Assembly (NCBI GenBank): GCA_959347315.1
Contig: OY365811.1
Coordinates: forward strand, 32,301,109-32,365,108
Reading direction: 5' to 3'
DNA from: Bimastos eiseni
Taxonomy: Eukaryota; Annelida; Clitellata; Crassiclitellata; Lumbricidae
Length of the DNA stretch: 64,000 nt
Shown: positions 9,157-24,100 of the stretch, piece after piece
Numbering within the stretch: the stretch's first letter is position 1
How the letters are laid out: each line of letters opens with the position of its first letter
The notes under the pieces: model-generated
What the model was told of the DNA's origin: nothing
Seen by the model: the letters and a program-made list of their open reading frames with translations, nothing else
The model's database searches: none
Position numbers and translations under genes: made by a program

Positions 9157-12100
9157 ATGATGATGATAATGATGATGACTATTGTGATCTACTACTACTA
9201 CTACTCCACAGTATACATCCACTACTACTACTACTACTAATACTTCCCTCACTACTGTAGTATATGCACTACCACTACTAAAACCACTACTAATACCACT
9301 ACTTAGCATATTAGTAACAATACCAATGATAGCAATAATTGTAAAAATAAAAATAACATCAATAATAAAATAATAATAATAATTATATAAAAAATAATAA
9401 CAATTACACAAACAATAATTATAATGACGATAACAACAGCAATAACAATGATGATGATGAAGATGAAGATGATGACGACGACGACGATGACGATAATGAC
9501 GATTATGACGATGATGATGATGATTATTATTATCAATCAATTAAACTTGATATAGCGCCTCTTGAGGAAATTTCCTAGGAGGCGTTCTCTAAGCTGGCCT
9601 GTAATTATGGTGTTAAATATTATTAATTAAGAACTAATAAATACATACGTTAGCAATATACCGCACATTGAGCTGAGAGGAGTTACCAGTGATGGGCCCA
9701 CACATAGGCGTGGAACCAATCAATGGCCAGTGAGTCAGTCAGTCAGTCAATGGGTCAGTCAATCAATTAGGAAACCAGTCTGTTCGTGTCTATTCTGATG
9801 TCCATTGTCCGTTCGCGTGACACTCTGAATGTGCGTCTTCCTGCCTCTCTTTCTGCTAAGCCCGTCTTTGCTTAGATTGACAGTTGGGATATGTTAAGTT
9901 GTCGTGTTTTACGCGTTGCTGCAATTTGTCAGGCCTAAGGTCTCCCGTTCAAACTACATGTAGGCTTGAAGTCGTCGTAAATTGCGTATTATATTTAAAA
10001 ATTGTTGTGTTGCTGGTTTCCAATGTGTGAACGTGCAAAGGTCGGCTTAAGATGGATGATGAATACCGTTGAGGGCTTGAGGCTATATAGGTAGCTGCCT
10101 AGAGCGGCATTTTTCCAAGGGCGGCAATTTAGGGCTAAATAAAAAAATTCAAAAATGTTATTAACTTTTAAAGATTAAATGTTTTGACCTTACATTAAAT
10201 CCTCAAAAGGACATAGTTATGTCCTTTTTGACTATTCGAATAGAAATTTTCAAAGTCATGTGATACCAAACTCTTACTCAACTATGACACATTATCTCAA
10301 TACTATTTGTAAACATGATAATCAGACACATTATAGGCCTACGTCACTTTTGTCAACATATGTCTCGTCTGTCTTTGTGAATAGTATGTCTGCTTAGATA
10401 ATTTTTGATAATTTTAGATAATTTTTGCTTAGATAATTGTCATCTTTTATTTATTTGTAACAATTTTATGAAAATATTATAAAACTGAAAATAATATTTA
10501 AATTTAAGTGTTTCGCTTTCACTTACTCATAGTTCTATTCACATAGCTACACTATCTATCTAAATTCTAATGAAAAATTGCTGTAGAGTTGGATCTGAGA
10601 GAAATAAATCGTGGATTTGCTTCTGCAAAAGCAAGAAAAGCTTATTTTCTGTCATTTTCAATTTTAAGACAACAATCAATCACAAATACTTGATATAGCA
10701 CCCATTCAAGATATCTTCTCAGAGGCCATCTGAGTAGATATCTTGACTCTACATCAGTGTACATAGGACAGGCGCAACAACTGCTTATAGGACGCAACAG
10801 ACTAACATTCATGACAATCATTAACAGTAGACATACTTTAACATAACCAGCATAAAGCCACAGCAGCATACGTGCTATAGACTCCTTGGTCATAGGAAAC
10901 CGAAACTGGTTTAGTCGCAGTTAGTTTCTACATATATCCGGTGATTTTTATTGAAATGCTCAACCTCTGTCGCAACTATAGCTCTCTGCTGAGTGACAAA
11001 TCGTTTAAATCCAGTGCTTCCCATCATGGGAGATGCGGCATCAAGGATTCGTGAACCTAATTTTAGGACGCTGCAGCTGGTTAATAGAATGTGCGAAATG
11101 TGAACACCTACTGAATTTCACAGACTAACATAGGCCTATGACTAATTTAAAAACTCAGATTAGTGTATATATAAAATATAAATAGTCGCAACGCCGTGGC
11201 TGACGGCAAAGAGCGTTGGTCGTAATAAAGTTAAAGATTAATTGGTGGAAAAAAGCTTTTGATTAAGGCCATATGCCGTTCACTGAGTGGCTCAGTAATG
11301 GTGCCTGGCTCTGACTAGTGTTGGCAACATTCGATTAATAAATAGGCAACGGATTACAGGCTGAACAGCGTCGTACCTTTAAGCCTCTGTTGGTCCTTCG
11401 CTAATGAATGAGTTCAATCTGCGGTTCGCAGCACCGTGCTAACTGAGGGAATTACTAATTTACTTATCGTTCAAAGACTTTTCTCTTCTCTCTGGATTTG
11501 CGCACTTGGGACGCCTCTGATTACGTTAGACTTCCTGAGGCGCTTTAGAAGTTGTTAGATTTGATACGATATGAGCACTACACTACAGCTTCAGACTTAG
11601 ACGTAGGCCTATACATGTTTTATTCCGTTTTAAAAGCATTGTGAGTCGGTCACCTTTCGTAAATTCACATCAATTTTTTACAGTTTCTGCCCGTGCAGTC
11701 GTCGGTAAAATGCATTGTCTAGACAAATCAAAGCTACTTCATTAGTTCATAAGCATGGTCGACTAAGTTGTCAAGTTAATCTCTAACGCAGCCCGTCAGT
11801 CGGTAGTTCCTTATCGACTGATACCAGATACCATTTTCAGATGCTTTACTCATTAGTTTGAACTGAACTATGAACATCATAAATTCGTAAAAAAACCACG
11901 ATCGAGGCCACGTGATTAGTTAAGGAAACACGTGTTGGATGGAACGATGGACGGACGGATGCGTTTACACTCACACGAATGACATTACAATCTTCGGTTC
12001 TTTTATGGCTTTGGACATGAAAAATGCTCCCTTGTCACATTTATTTACATCTGTAGGCTGGGTCGCGAACAAACTTCCTCTGATAAAAACCCCACTGACA

Positions 12101-15100
12101 AACTCCCCCCCCCCCTCTAAATAGGAAAAACCCCCCTGAGAATACATTTTTTTTACTTTTTTTACTTTTATTAATTAGTAACGTGTGTATACTTTTAGGT
12201 CTGAAATAAAGCATGTGTCATTTCAAAGTCTGATGCGGTCACTCAGGTATCGTCGTCCAATAGTTAAATAGCAAAAAGTCAATTAGTTCCTTGGTCTTTT
12301 TGTTGTTAATGTATGATAGGTCTATGTACACTGAAGGCACCACTGTGAGCAATTCATAGGCAATCTGTGACACGGCTCTTTCAGACGCGTCAGATGAGTC
12401 TATGCAGAGCGTATGTGTGTTATCTGTGACACTATTTCTTATATAAGTTAGACCAGGGGCGTCAATCTCCCTCTAACTGATGTAGGCAAACACCCTGGCT
12501 CCAAATGTCAAGTAGTCAAGATATCACCTTAAGACTCAAAAATACCCTCCGCCCCCTATATGGACGCCTCTGAGTTAGACCAATAGTCGTACTGAGTGTC
12601 ACTTGTAATGTGCAAACTTTGTTAGTAGTGTCAGTTATTATGGTGTGGCTTCTAATTGCAGAAGTTAGTTAGGGCAAGAGGGGGTTTTTGTCTGGGGAGT
12701 TAATGTCCTGCCTAAAAACAGAGGGGGATTATGTCAGAGGGGTTTATGTCATAGGGGGTTTTGTCAGGGTTTTTTTTGTCAGAGGGTTTTGTCCTACACC
12801 CATGTAGACCATGCGTTGGAACAACGCTACACCGAGATACGTACGGTTCATCCAGACCCGGCCATAGATACCTTTGTACTAGAGGCAAGAACAAAAAAGC
12901 CGCCTTTGTACGCTGGTTTTCTTTAACACATTTTCAAAAAAGAAACATGTTATGTCGTATTAAACAATAGGGCCCATTCACATAATACGTACGAGCGAGG
13001 CGTAGGGTGCTTCGAATTTTGCGATCTTGCGCACAGGTGCGTGTGGCAGAGGGAGGGGGTCTCGAAAATGTATGCGTGCGCAAATAACATATAACTGTCT
13101 AATTATGACGACCAGAATAAGGAATATTAAAATCAGAACTGTGAACCCAATCATATCCTATATTCCTGCTTTATCCATTTTATGTAGCATTATAGGTCCT
13201 AACACTTTTTAAACTGCAAGTGTCGTTAGTGTTTTAGTTCTTCATAACTGTTAACATGACGCTTAATAAATAGCCTTCAGTGAAATCAATGTCTTATAGA
13301 TGTCTTTAGCTATTTCACCTTTGCAATGGGGGGGGGGGGTAAAGCTCAGTCATGCGTACGCAAAATGTACGCGGTGCAACAAGGGAGAGGGGTCCGAAAA
13401 TCATACATAATATGTGGATGGGTCCATACTCAATCTGGGACTGATTGTAAGAATTCTTCTCTGATCTAGCTATCGCATTTTCAAACAATCAGATCCGTAT
13501 AGGAAAAGCCGTTGCACTGATGTAAGTTTATTTTACGACGCATCCATAACAAGGATGCGTCGCACCCAACGATCTCATATATAACTAGACAGAGCTTCCT
13601 ATAGTAAGCTGCCCAGTGACGTTGAAGCCACTTGAAGGAGCACGAAACAAGAGTCCAGTGGAGAAGCGCAGACTGGAGCTATGTAACAAAAAACGGTTGT
13701 ATTCAAAACCAGCGTATCTAATGCTGTGACTGGTCAACCTTCTCCGAAGTGGCTGCCATGTTGAAAAGTCCCGAGGCTTCAGCAATAACCACGTGATCAC
13801 ACGTACCGGCCTGGTTGCACCATAGTCTCGCATATTTCTATCTTGGTGTCTTCAATGATGATTCTTTACCTCTCACATCTTTATAATCAATCCAAACTCT
13901 TTTGAAGTGCGTCAAAATCAAGTGCATAAAAATTGGCATCTACCAAAGCCAACTGTTAGCAAAGTAGGTCTATTTCGTTTTCAGCCGGAGTTGAGTCTGG
14001 ATCGCTCCTAAGTAGTAACCTTGAAGGGGCGCTATATAAATTTTCGCAATGAATGAATTATTGAATTTTCAACAGAGAATCTAGTACTTCAAATTAGAGT
14101 TTCTTTCAACAGTGATCCCATTTTAATTCGCATGTGTGTGCGCTGAACTGCCAGAAGACCGACTGCATAAAGAAAGCAAACGTTGAACTTAAAAGCAAAG
14201 CAAACATGTGCTTCTATCATGAAGTGTAGGTCTAATTTGGAAATCCCTTCATTCATTGCGAAAATTCATATAGCTCTCCTTCAAGGTTACTACTCAGGAA
14301 GGCAATAATGACTCTGATAAAAGAGAAGAGGCTTTTCACGGTCACACCTGTGGTGGCACTTGCGGAACACATGTTCATCGTAAAATTGAAGGATTGGTTC
14401 TTCCTATGCATCGGGCAGGTGAATAAGGGGCCATCCACGTATTACTTACTCAGCGAGGGAGGGGTGTTTTAAATCTCGGCCATTTTGCGTACGGGTGCGT
14501 ATGGTGGGGGAGGTTGGCTCCCGAAAATATGTACGTACGCAAATATAATTGTCTAATTATGACGTCCACAATACAGAATATGCAAATCAGAACTGTAAAC
14601 CTAATCACAGACTATATTCCTGCATAATCAATTTTATGTAACATTAAAACAGTTTCAGATGCAAGTGTTGTTAGTGTTTTCATTCTTCATAACAGTTAAC
14701 AAATTTAGGCTGTTAAATATGATGCCTTACACAAATAAATAGCCTGTGGTAAAATTAATGTCTTATAGATGCTTTTAGCTATTTAACCTTCGCAAAGGGG
14801 GAGGGTGGTAGAGCTCAAATGTACGCACGCTTGGGGAGGGGGTCCGCGAAATGTACGCGGTGCAACAGGGGAGGGAGTCCGAAAATACGATTTTTTGCGT
14901 ACGTAATTTATGGATCGGCCCTACTTGACTAATCGTCAATAAAAATATGCTATGACAATGATGATGGTGGTGGTGGTGGTGGTGGTGGTGGTGGAGGTGG
15001 TGGTGATGATGATGACGATGACGATGACGATGATGATGATGATAATAATAATAAAAATAATGAAAATTATTATTATTATTACTATTATTATTATTATAAT

Positions 15101-18100
15101 CATAATTTATTATTGGTTAAACTACAGCTGCATACAAGAGCCTCTGAAGGCAACTGCGTTGAAGCGCTGGATGCAAACTGACAATCGTTGGAACAAGTAG
15201 CTTGTCTCTCTAGGGTCTCTCTGTTGGGGGCGCAGCCCATCAGGGCCGCCCGATGACCCCATCGGGAAAGAGCGCATCATTGTGCGAATCTCCAGCTCTG
15301 TGGCCTGGAAGGGTGCGCTTGAGGTCGATCGAAGGACGACTGGGCGGTCACGCGGCGGGGCAGGATGTTTTTGGCATGGAAGTTCCAGTGTCTCTTCATT
15401 AATCGGCGCTGGGGTGTCGTCAGAACAAAGTATGCGAGCTGCCGCACTAATGTTTCCATCCTCCAGTTTTGCGGCTACCGCCGCCGCCAGCGCCTGTCTT
15501 CCATTCGAGCCCGTAGACCTCTGCCCTTCGCGGGTGTCCGCGTCTGGTTGGAAGATAGTGTCGGCCAAAGTCAGCCATCCGTCATAAAATCTGCAATGCG
15601 CTTCTTGACGTGTTGGTGGACCATGCCGTCCTTGTTATGGAGTTGGCGAACTGAATGACATACATTGCATGTCCCTTGTGCCTTCTTCTGTTTAAGTTCA
15701 AATGTCCCTATCAGGGTCGGTGAATCCGTTCTCGTAGTGATTGTGCGATGTGTTAACTTGTGATTTTGATTTCATTTGAGAATTTGGGAAACAGTGATAT
15801 TGTTTTAATCTTCTGGTTTGATTTCTAGAGATTCAGTTCAGTTTGTTTACAGTTGCGCCGCCATTTAAAAAATAAACGTTGCGTTGCCTTTGACGACTGT
15901 GACGCAGTCGGTCTTTAAACATGGCACACGGCCATCGGCGTAATTATTTAAAAGTGCGGCCAATGTTGGTGTTGAAAATAAAGTTTGAAAAACCAATATT
16001 ATTGAAGACTTAGCTGATCAGCTGTAGTTGAAAAAATCCATCGGGTCACGAGACGACATTCCGCTAGAAGATATAAAAATCCAACGCTGACGATAACGCG
16101 ATCCGTAGTATTTTTAATTTAAAAGTGGGAGGTTTAAAATTTGCCACCTACAGCGGCAGCTGACGTACAATCATTATTATTTATTTAATTGTCCGGAGGG
16201 TCAGGCCTCGTATTCTGTGCTCAACGAAAAGGTGTCCATGAAAGCGACTAGGTGGTAGCGTTGAATGCAAACAGGAAGGCTCTGAAAAAAAAGGTCGTCT
16301 CACGTCTGTCGCCACTTATCAGAGAAATCCGGCTACCGACTTAGCATTCCGACTGTTTATAATTATTATTGCCATTAATATTATCGCTACTAATATTTAT
16401 AGTAGTATTATGTTCGTTTATTCATTAATTCATTCAGCACATGGATATTAATACCACCTCTCAATGGCTACTATTCCGAAGTGCACTCGACCCCAGCGCC
16501 GCTAAGGATATAGTTTTGAGGTCAGAATAGAGAGCATCAGAGTGACTCTTGGGGTCAAAGTAGGCCCGTTCTAGAGCGATTCAAATAGCGGTTATGCCTT
16601 ACCTTACTAATATATTTACGGGCAACGAGGACAAGGAGCACGCTAAGGGTCAGTAGCGCGAAGGGCATCCATGGTATAGTGCAGCAGAGGTCTCGCAGGT
16701 AGATAGTGTCAAGACCTAGCAGGTACCACCACACTAAAGCGGCGATCGTGAATGTGATCCGATGTTGGAAGGGAGCCAGTGCAACACGTCAAGGTTATGG
16801 ATATGACGGAATCTAGTGATGCGTTCAATGAGGTGATCGGAATAACCCCGTCAATTCAGTCGGAAGGGGGGGTCAACATAGAGCAAATACGCTGTTGATA
16901 AAGGTGATATACGAAAGTGGCGCAACTCATGGTAAGAGTCGGGACTGAGACGATGGACCTGTGAATCGAAGGTAAGTCCTTGAGACGGCAGAGGAGATCT
17001 AGCTATACAGCCTCTGCCGCGTGTCCGCATGTAGTGCTGTTGGCAACAACATATTCTAGTGATATAATGTCTTGCATACAACATACACGCATGCATATAT
17101 GCAATCCTATAGAGAATAACAGAGAATGAGATATACGTATAAGACATATATATATAATATATATATATATAGATTATATAATTATTTTTTTATTTGTAAG
17201 TTCATAAAATATAAGTGTGGAATTATTGTAGATTTGTAGCCTACACGCGTATCTATAGGCCTAGTCGTCGTTGGAAATATCTATAAATCATGGACGTTTG
17301 CAAGATACTGCGTGTAGAAAAATGTGAACCTTCGAACAAGAAAAAGCTCAAAAATCGAATTACAAAATCGTATTAGAAACTGACGCTGAAGGGGTCTTCA
17401 ACCATTTCCTTGTCTGTTGTTCATCAAGAGTCGTTTGGTGCAAACAACAAACACCATAATTGTGACATGGAGACGTTTAGCCAAGTGAATGCTTTCAATT
17501 ATAACAGCTGCCTTCAAACGTCTAACGATTGCGATCTCGAACCTGTTTCACGGATTCCGTGTTAAAACCATCGCAGGCGTTTTTGATTCCTATTTACCAA
17601 CATCCGCAACTAACAAAAAGAATTGATTACTAATAACTAGTTAGTCAAACTAGTTAGTCACATTAATTGTCGCTCATATTTTCATTTGCTCACCTCATGT
17701 AGCAGATAATTTATCAGCGCTGTCATTGTGATCATAATTAAGCAATGCTTATTATTATTATTATTATTATTACGATAGTGGGTCTAATAAGTGCTCGAAA
17801 CCATATCGATTCTTCTTAGCTATAACGACACCGAAAATGTCCTTACGAAGAAAAGAGAGTCATTTAAAAAATGATTTCGTTAACAAGACTATAACTAAGC
17901 GCAAATGACTATGATTATGACGAATATAACACATGGGTTGAATAAGAAAATATTAAAGTGCGAAACATTTAATTGGGTGAACTGTTAAACATGTAACTTG
18001 GTGAACTGTTGAATATTTATTGTAGGCTGGGAACCACCTCATCACTGTTTCTTGGAGGCAGATCAGGAGCCGAACAAGAGCATACCTCTGGCGACTGTTG

Positions 18101-21100
18101 ATGGGCGCCTAGAGTTTTCCAAATGTTTGATGTACAACAATAGCTCTGAACTGGACAATACAACGATACCATGTGGACAGTCTGGATGGACTTACGACAA
18201 TAGCGGTTACTACACGGCAATCGAACAAGTAGGCGCAACTACGCCTTCCTTCGCGTATAGGCAAGTGAATGCATGTCTACATAAGCATGTACGCACGTAC
18301 GTATGTATGTATGTATGCACGTATGTATGTATGTATGTATGTATGTATGTATGCATGTATGTATTTATGTATGCATGTATGTATGTATGTATATATGCAT
18401 TGTATGTATGTATGTATGTCAATATGTATGTATTACGTATGTGTGCACTATATGTATGTGTGTACTGTATCAGTGTACTGTATAAGTAAGCACTGTATGT
18501 ATGTATAGTAATGTATGCATGTATTATTATAGTACAAATGACTTTATTCATCAGAATCATTTGTTTGATTTGGATTGATTTTCGTTTATTTCATAATATT
18601 TTAAGTGGAATCTCGTATGCGATCGAAACTACCTGTTCGAGTTGTCTCTGACGGTATCTATGATCGTCAGTCTGTGTGGTGAACCCTTCATCAGTTACCT
18701 GATAGACAGGTATGGGCGGAAGCTGATGCACGTCACCTCTCACCTGCTCATCTGCGTCATTGGAATTGGCATCGCCTTCTCCAAAAGCTACACAATGTTC
18801 CTAGTTCTTCGCTGCTTCATGGGAATAATCGTTGTGGTAGGAATGTTGCATTGTCTTTCCTGATACACCGTATTGTTGTGTGCGTCATGGTCGAATGGTT
18901 ACAATACAATACAATAATACAATACAACTAAAATATGATATTGCCCTTCTTACAATCATCTCAGAAGTGCACACACATTCCTCGACGGCGCATTTGCATT
19001 TATAATGGTTATGATACTACTATCCGATCATTCTGAGTTTGAATACTGCGCTAAGACAGATTTTTTTCGAAATTTCAGCGTCTTTATCGCCATCCCAACT
19101 AGGCTATGGTGATTATACTGATCGTACGCTGTCAGCTGTAAGATCAAACGACGAGGGGAGAGGGTGATCGCGCCAACTGCCCTCATTCTCGAAGGCATCG
19201 AATTTGAATCGCTAATACCATATACCCATGACAGCCTTTCAACCTAGCCAGCTCTACTCTTTCTTGTTCTTCATCTGCTTCTTTTCGTCACATTCATCAG
19301 AGTTTTTTTCACATTACCTTATAAAATCGTTACAAATTTTACCCTGCTCTATTCCTTCTGAATCTTGCTTTGCGCAATCTGAACTTATTCTACCTTGCCT
19401 CAATGTGCCTCACCTTATTCGGATGCCTTATCTACATTATCACAACTTGTCTTACCTACGTCACCGTACCACACCCAACTCTTTCCATGTACAAGTTTAT
19501 CTTATCTTTTCTTGAGGAATAAGGATACCTAACGCTGCTCGCCTTGCTTAAATTACATGACTTGCCTTGGTTTGCACCAAATTGCTTGAGCAGCTGTAGT
19601 GTAGTGCACGTTCAGTACTGCATGGGCACTACTTTAGAGTACTTGAGCAGTACTTTAACAGTAATTGAACAGTAATTTTATAGTTCTTGATCCGTGCATG
19701 CATAGTACTTGAGTAGTACTGAATCTTACTGATATACTGAGTTGGTGTTCTGTAGGCGAACGTGAGTTCCGGTGTGACTATGTGCATGGAACTATTTGAC
19801 ACTAAGCGCAGGACCTTTGCTGGGATCGGTCTTGAGTTTCAGTGGATCGCCTGTTATCTGTCTCTTCCGCTCTTGGCTTACTTCATCACTGACTGGCGCC
19901 ATCTGCAGATCGTCATCTCGGCAGCCTCGGCCATCTGGATCGTATTCTTCTGGCAGGTTTTCAATTTTACTGTACTTACTCACTTTGAAACATTTTTGTG
20001 CATTAGTAAGCCCATGTCATTTGCTCCAGAGTTTAAATGTTGTATAAGGTGATCTTTGGCTGCGAAGACGAGATTCCCTTTCCGTACCCTACTCCTCTTT
20101 CTTCTCAGTCATCGTTCCCCATTATCTCTTATCACTTAAATGGAAATGTCACTTTCCCTTCTTATCAAGCTGTGTGAACTTGATCCTATTTCACTTTTTT
20201 CCTATAAGACAGAATCTCAATTCTCGTTCCTGTTATCGCCCAATTTATCAATCTCCACTTGCAACTTCCCTATGGTATTTAAACATGCTCCCGTTGTTTC
20301 CATTCCAAAGAAAGCAACTCTTGACTAGGAGAACCTATCTAACTACATGTACCTTCCGACCTCCAACTTTTTCTGTCTATCTAAATTAACTGAAAGAATT
20401 GTCCTTAACCGGCTCAATGACAACCTCCCTTCCCCAACTCAACTTCAACGCCCAGCAATCTGGCTTCACTAAACACCACTCCGCAATCGTCTTTCTTGCT
20501 GTTCTGTGCAACAAACTGGTCTCTGACGTCCGACACCAGCAAGTCTTCTACTTGATCGTCCATCTTCAAATCCTCCACCAAAACGACACTTCCCTTAACA
20601 GCTACTCTGGAAACCGGACTATGACCTCCATTGGACTATACTTTGGACAACCCCTCTGCCTTGCGCAGAGGAGTTGGCTTTCGAATGGCGTCTTAGAAGC
20701 ATGAAGATCGCAATTTCGCTTAAGGTTATGACTACGAGCTTCTACAACATGAAACATGTTGTAAATGCCCATGTGATACCCCAAACTCCACAGTTCCAAA
20801 TTAAAGGTGGCGACAATTGGGAAGGGAATGCAGAAATTACAGAGTGGATGGGAATAGCAGGGATATGATGTGGATGTGACAGGACAAAAGAGAGGGAGAT
20901 AAGGATATGGAAGTGGAAAGCACGAGAATGTGAGAATTGGGGATTTGCTTCGTCTTGATTATTGCCTCTTGCTACGTTCTTTTAGGGCACTCCCAGAATC
21001 CCTGATCTGGTTGACGGCAGCCGGACGATACGACGAGGCTGAGGAGATCCTTCACCGGATCGCTCGTTGGAACGGAGTGCGGGTCCTCCCTGGGCAGCTT

Positions 21101-24100
21101 CACCTGCGTCGACCAGAGTACGCTATAGACGCCCGTCGCCTGTCCCGTCTCCAGGTGAAGAGAGAGAGCATCTTCTACGCCATTTCACCAGACACAATCA
21201 ACACGGATATTGCATCGATGACGGTTCCTATGAAGGTTCCGTTTCTGGATCTCTTCACCGACGCCTGCATGAGGAAACATCTCCTCGTCTGCAGTCTCCT
21301 CTGGTCTGTTCAATCACAACGATATCACAACGTAGTCGTAATACAATACAATACAACTGATATTTGATATCGCCCTTCTTCCAAAATATTTTGCTCAGAA
21401 GTGCACACGCCTTGACGGCTCAATTGCAGTTGTAATGCAGAGCAAATGTGTGCGAAGGATTTGCTCAAGGTTCCTACAAAAAGATTCATCGGACAATGGT
21501 CGAACCCGCTCACTCAGCGCACACTGAGTATTACAGGCCGACCGCTCCAACCAATCGGCCATCGTGTCACACCGCGTATGCTTATTGTATTATTGCACGA
21601 ATGCATGCATGGATGCATTGTGACTGCATGTTTCTACGAGTAAAGTATTCACAAGCATGCGAATACTTTAACATTCATATATTATCTGTTATATAATGTA
21701 ATGTAATCAATAATTTGCATAGAGCTCATTAAAGATACATGTATATACTCAGATATGTACTGTGCTCTGGCCTAAATTATGTAAAAAGTCATTCTGATTA
21801 AAATACATAATAAAATAATAAAATACATCAGTTGACAAAATCGTGCACCAAGTGAGTCACCACTTTTTGATCTCTCTTTCCGTTTCCTTCGTTATTTTTC
21901 CCATGCAGTTTGCTAATTTTGAAAATGTTCTCTTTTTAGGTTTGCCAATAATCTCGTCTATTACGGTCTGATAATGAGTTCGTCTGCATTGGCTGGAAAT
22001 CGCTTTCTGAACTTCTGCATCATGGGATTTGTGGAGCTACCCGCCATCTTCATGGCTTTCTACACCACAGAAAAGTTAACAGAATTACAACTATGCATTG
22101 AATAGGGCATCGTTTTTGAAATACCCAGCTTCAAGATAGCATTTTGTAACATTAAATACCAGGAGTGGAAACCTCATGGCGCGCCTACTCTTTTTGGCAC
22201 GTTAAATAAGTGCTTGGCCTGCAGAATTCAAAGCGTCTCCCGAATTTCAAATTTCACTCAGCGGATTCAAATTTTATTTTAAGAAAGAACCTATTTTAAT
22301 ACCTTTCTAATACATCTTCAAAATAGTTTGTTTCGCCTTAGTTTACGCCTGTTTAAGTAAACGTTAAGCGGACATGAAAAATTGTAGGTCTTTAATGTGA
22401 AAGATTCCTAGAGAAACGCGCAGTATATAAAATGACTCGACTGCACGTTTGGAACATGCCCTAAAATGCCTCACCACTTCTATTATAGACAAGCCTGCGG
22501 TGAATCTGTAATACGCTCCTGGATTATATAATTATGTAATACGCTCCGTAGGCAATATCATTATAATGCTCTTTTCTTTCAAATGTGACAGGAAAATTCT
22601 TTTAAAAAGCGACAAATTAATAATTGTAGTTAATAATAACAAGAGGAAGACCGAGAAAAATGAGTTTTGGACTGGATGATGGAAGATGACTACAAGAAGA
22701 TGAAAGAGGATGGCCAGAACAGAGAGAAGTGGCGACATAGGACATACGTGCCTGCCAAAAAGGCAGAACAATAAAGAGAATAATTGTTACGGAACATATG
22801 TTTCATTCCGAAACGAAATCACTCACTCTATTTAACGTTTAGCGCAAACGCCTTTGATCGTTTCCCTGTGTGTAGGCCCTATATTGTTCCATCTCGGTAG
22901 ACTATATCTCGATGATATTTAGTCACATCATGAATAGTTGGATAAACCATAATTTGTCCATATGCTTGTGATACGAACAAACTCTAAGATAGTTTTTTCT
23001 CTCCGTATAGTGATGCAATCTATCTGTCAGCGTCTTAAACTCCGTATAGGATGACTTCTAATATAACACCTCACTATATCGAAACTCGCCAGTAGCCACG
23101 TAGTACTAGAACACTTAATAAAAATCACGATACATTTCCTAACGTATTTCCATCGAAATATCATCAACCTAGCGTATAGTTTATACCTGATAAAATAGCC
23201 AATTTCAACTACTTCGACTCTTGTTGAACTGTGTGTATGGTTTTAGGTATGGCCGCCGTGCGTCTACCATTGTTTACCATATAGCTGCCGGAATTCCTTT
23301 GGCTGTCGTTATGTTTATACCCCAGAAAATCGGTGAGCCCTAATTTTTCATTTGCGTTTGACATCATACGCATCGCCTAAACATCGCTAAATAACATCGC
23401 CTTAGTCTGTTTTGTAAAAAGAAATGGTTCTACTAGTCATTCGTTAAATTGCTCATTCAGAGGTGGCGGATCTCCAAATCTGGTTAGAATCCAAATGACA
23501 GCACTTAAGCGGCTAAATCTGGCAAGCCCATCTGGCAAAACTATACATGATGCTATTTGCATAAATGCCAATGCAATTAGGCCTAATAATTTCAGGCTAG
23601 CAAATACCTTTCTTCACTCTCAGACTTAAGTGACACGGAAACTTCAGCCTGTCTGAGAATAAGTCGGTTACCCTCATTCAGGTTAATGGATTACATCGGT
23701 AATGACTTTAACAATTCACTTCGTTCTTCCAGAGCATCCATACATCAAAGTTAAATTATGCGGAAAAGTCAACATTGACAGTTCTCCGACCAAACCAATA
23801 CGCTGGACCTTCTTCTAACAGTTTAAACTGCACCCATGCCATGCCTGCGAAAAGTGAGCAGACAAAGCTACATAACTTTTCCATTGTGAAAGCTAAAGAT
23901 GCCACCAGTCGCATATTGAAGACCGCCCAATTTGTCTGTTTTCTTTTGGGCATTACCTCTAGCCTAGAAGAAATTTATTCTGGCAAAACAGCTTACAAAC
24001 TAATCAGGAACGGGAAATTTATTTAAGAAAACGAAACGACGACTGGTAAATTAAGTGAAATATGCCGTAGTATTTATTAAATACTACAGTATACTATTTA

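Noticed and set aside
9303..9536. Minus-strand frames of poly-Ile, poly-His and poly-Val around 8.6-9.5 kb
   Set aside because: They arise from trinucleotide microsatellites and exist in several frames at once.
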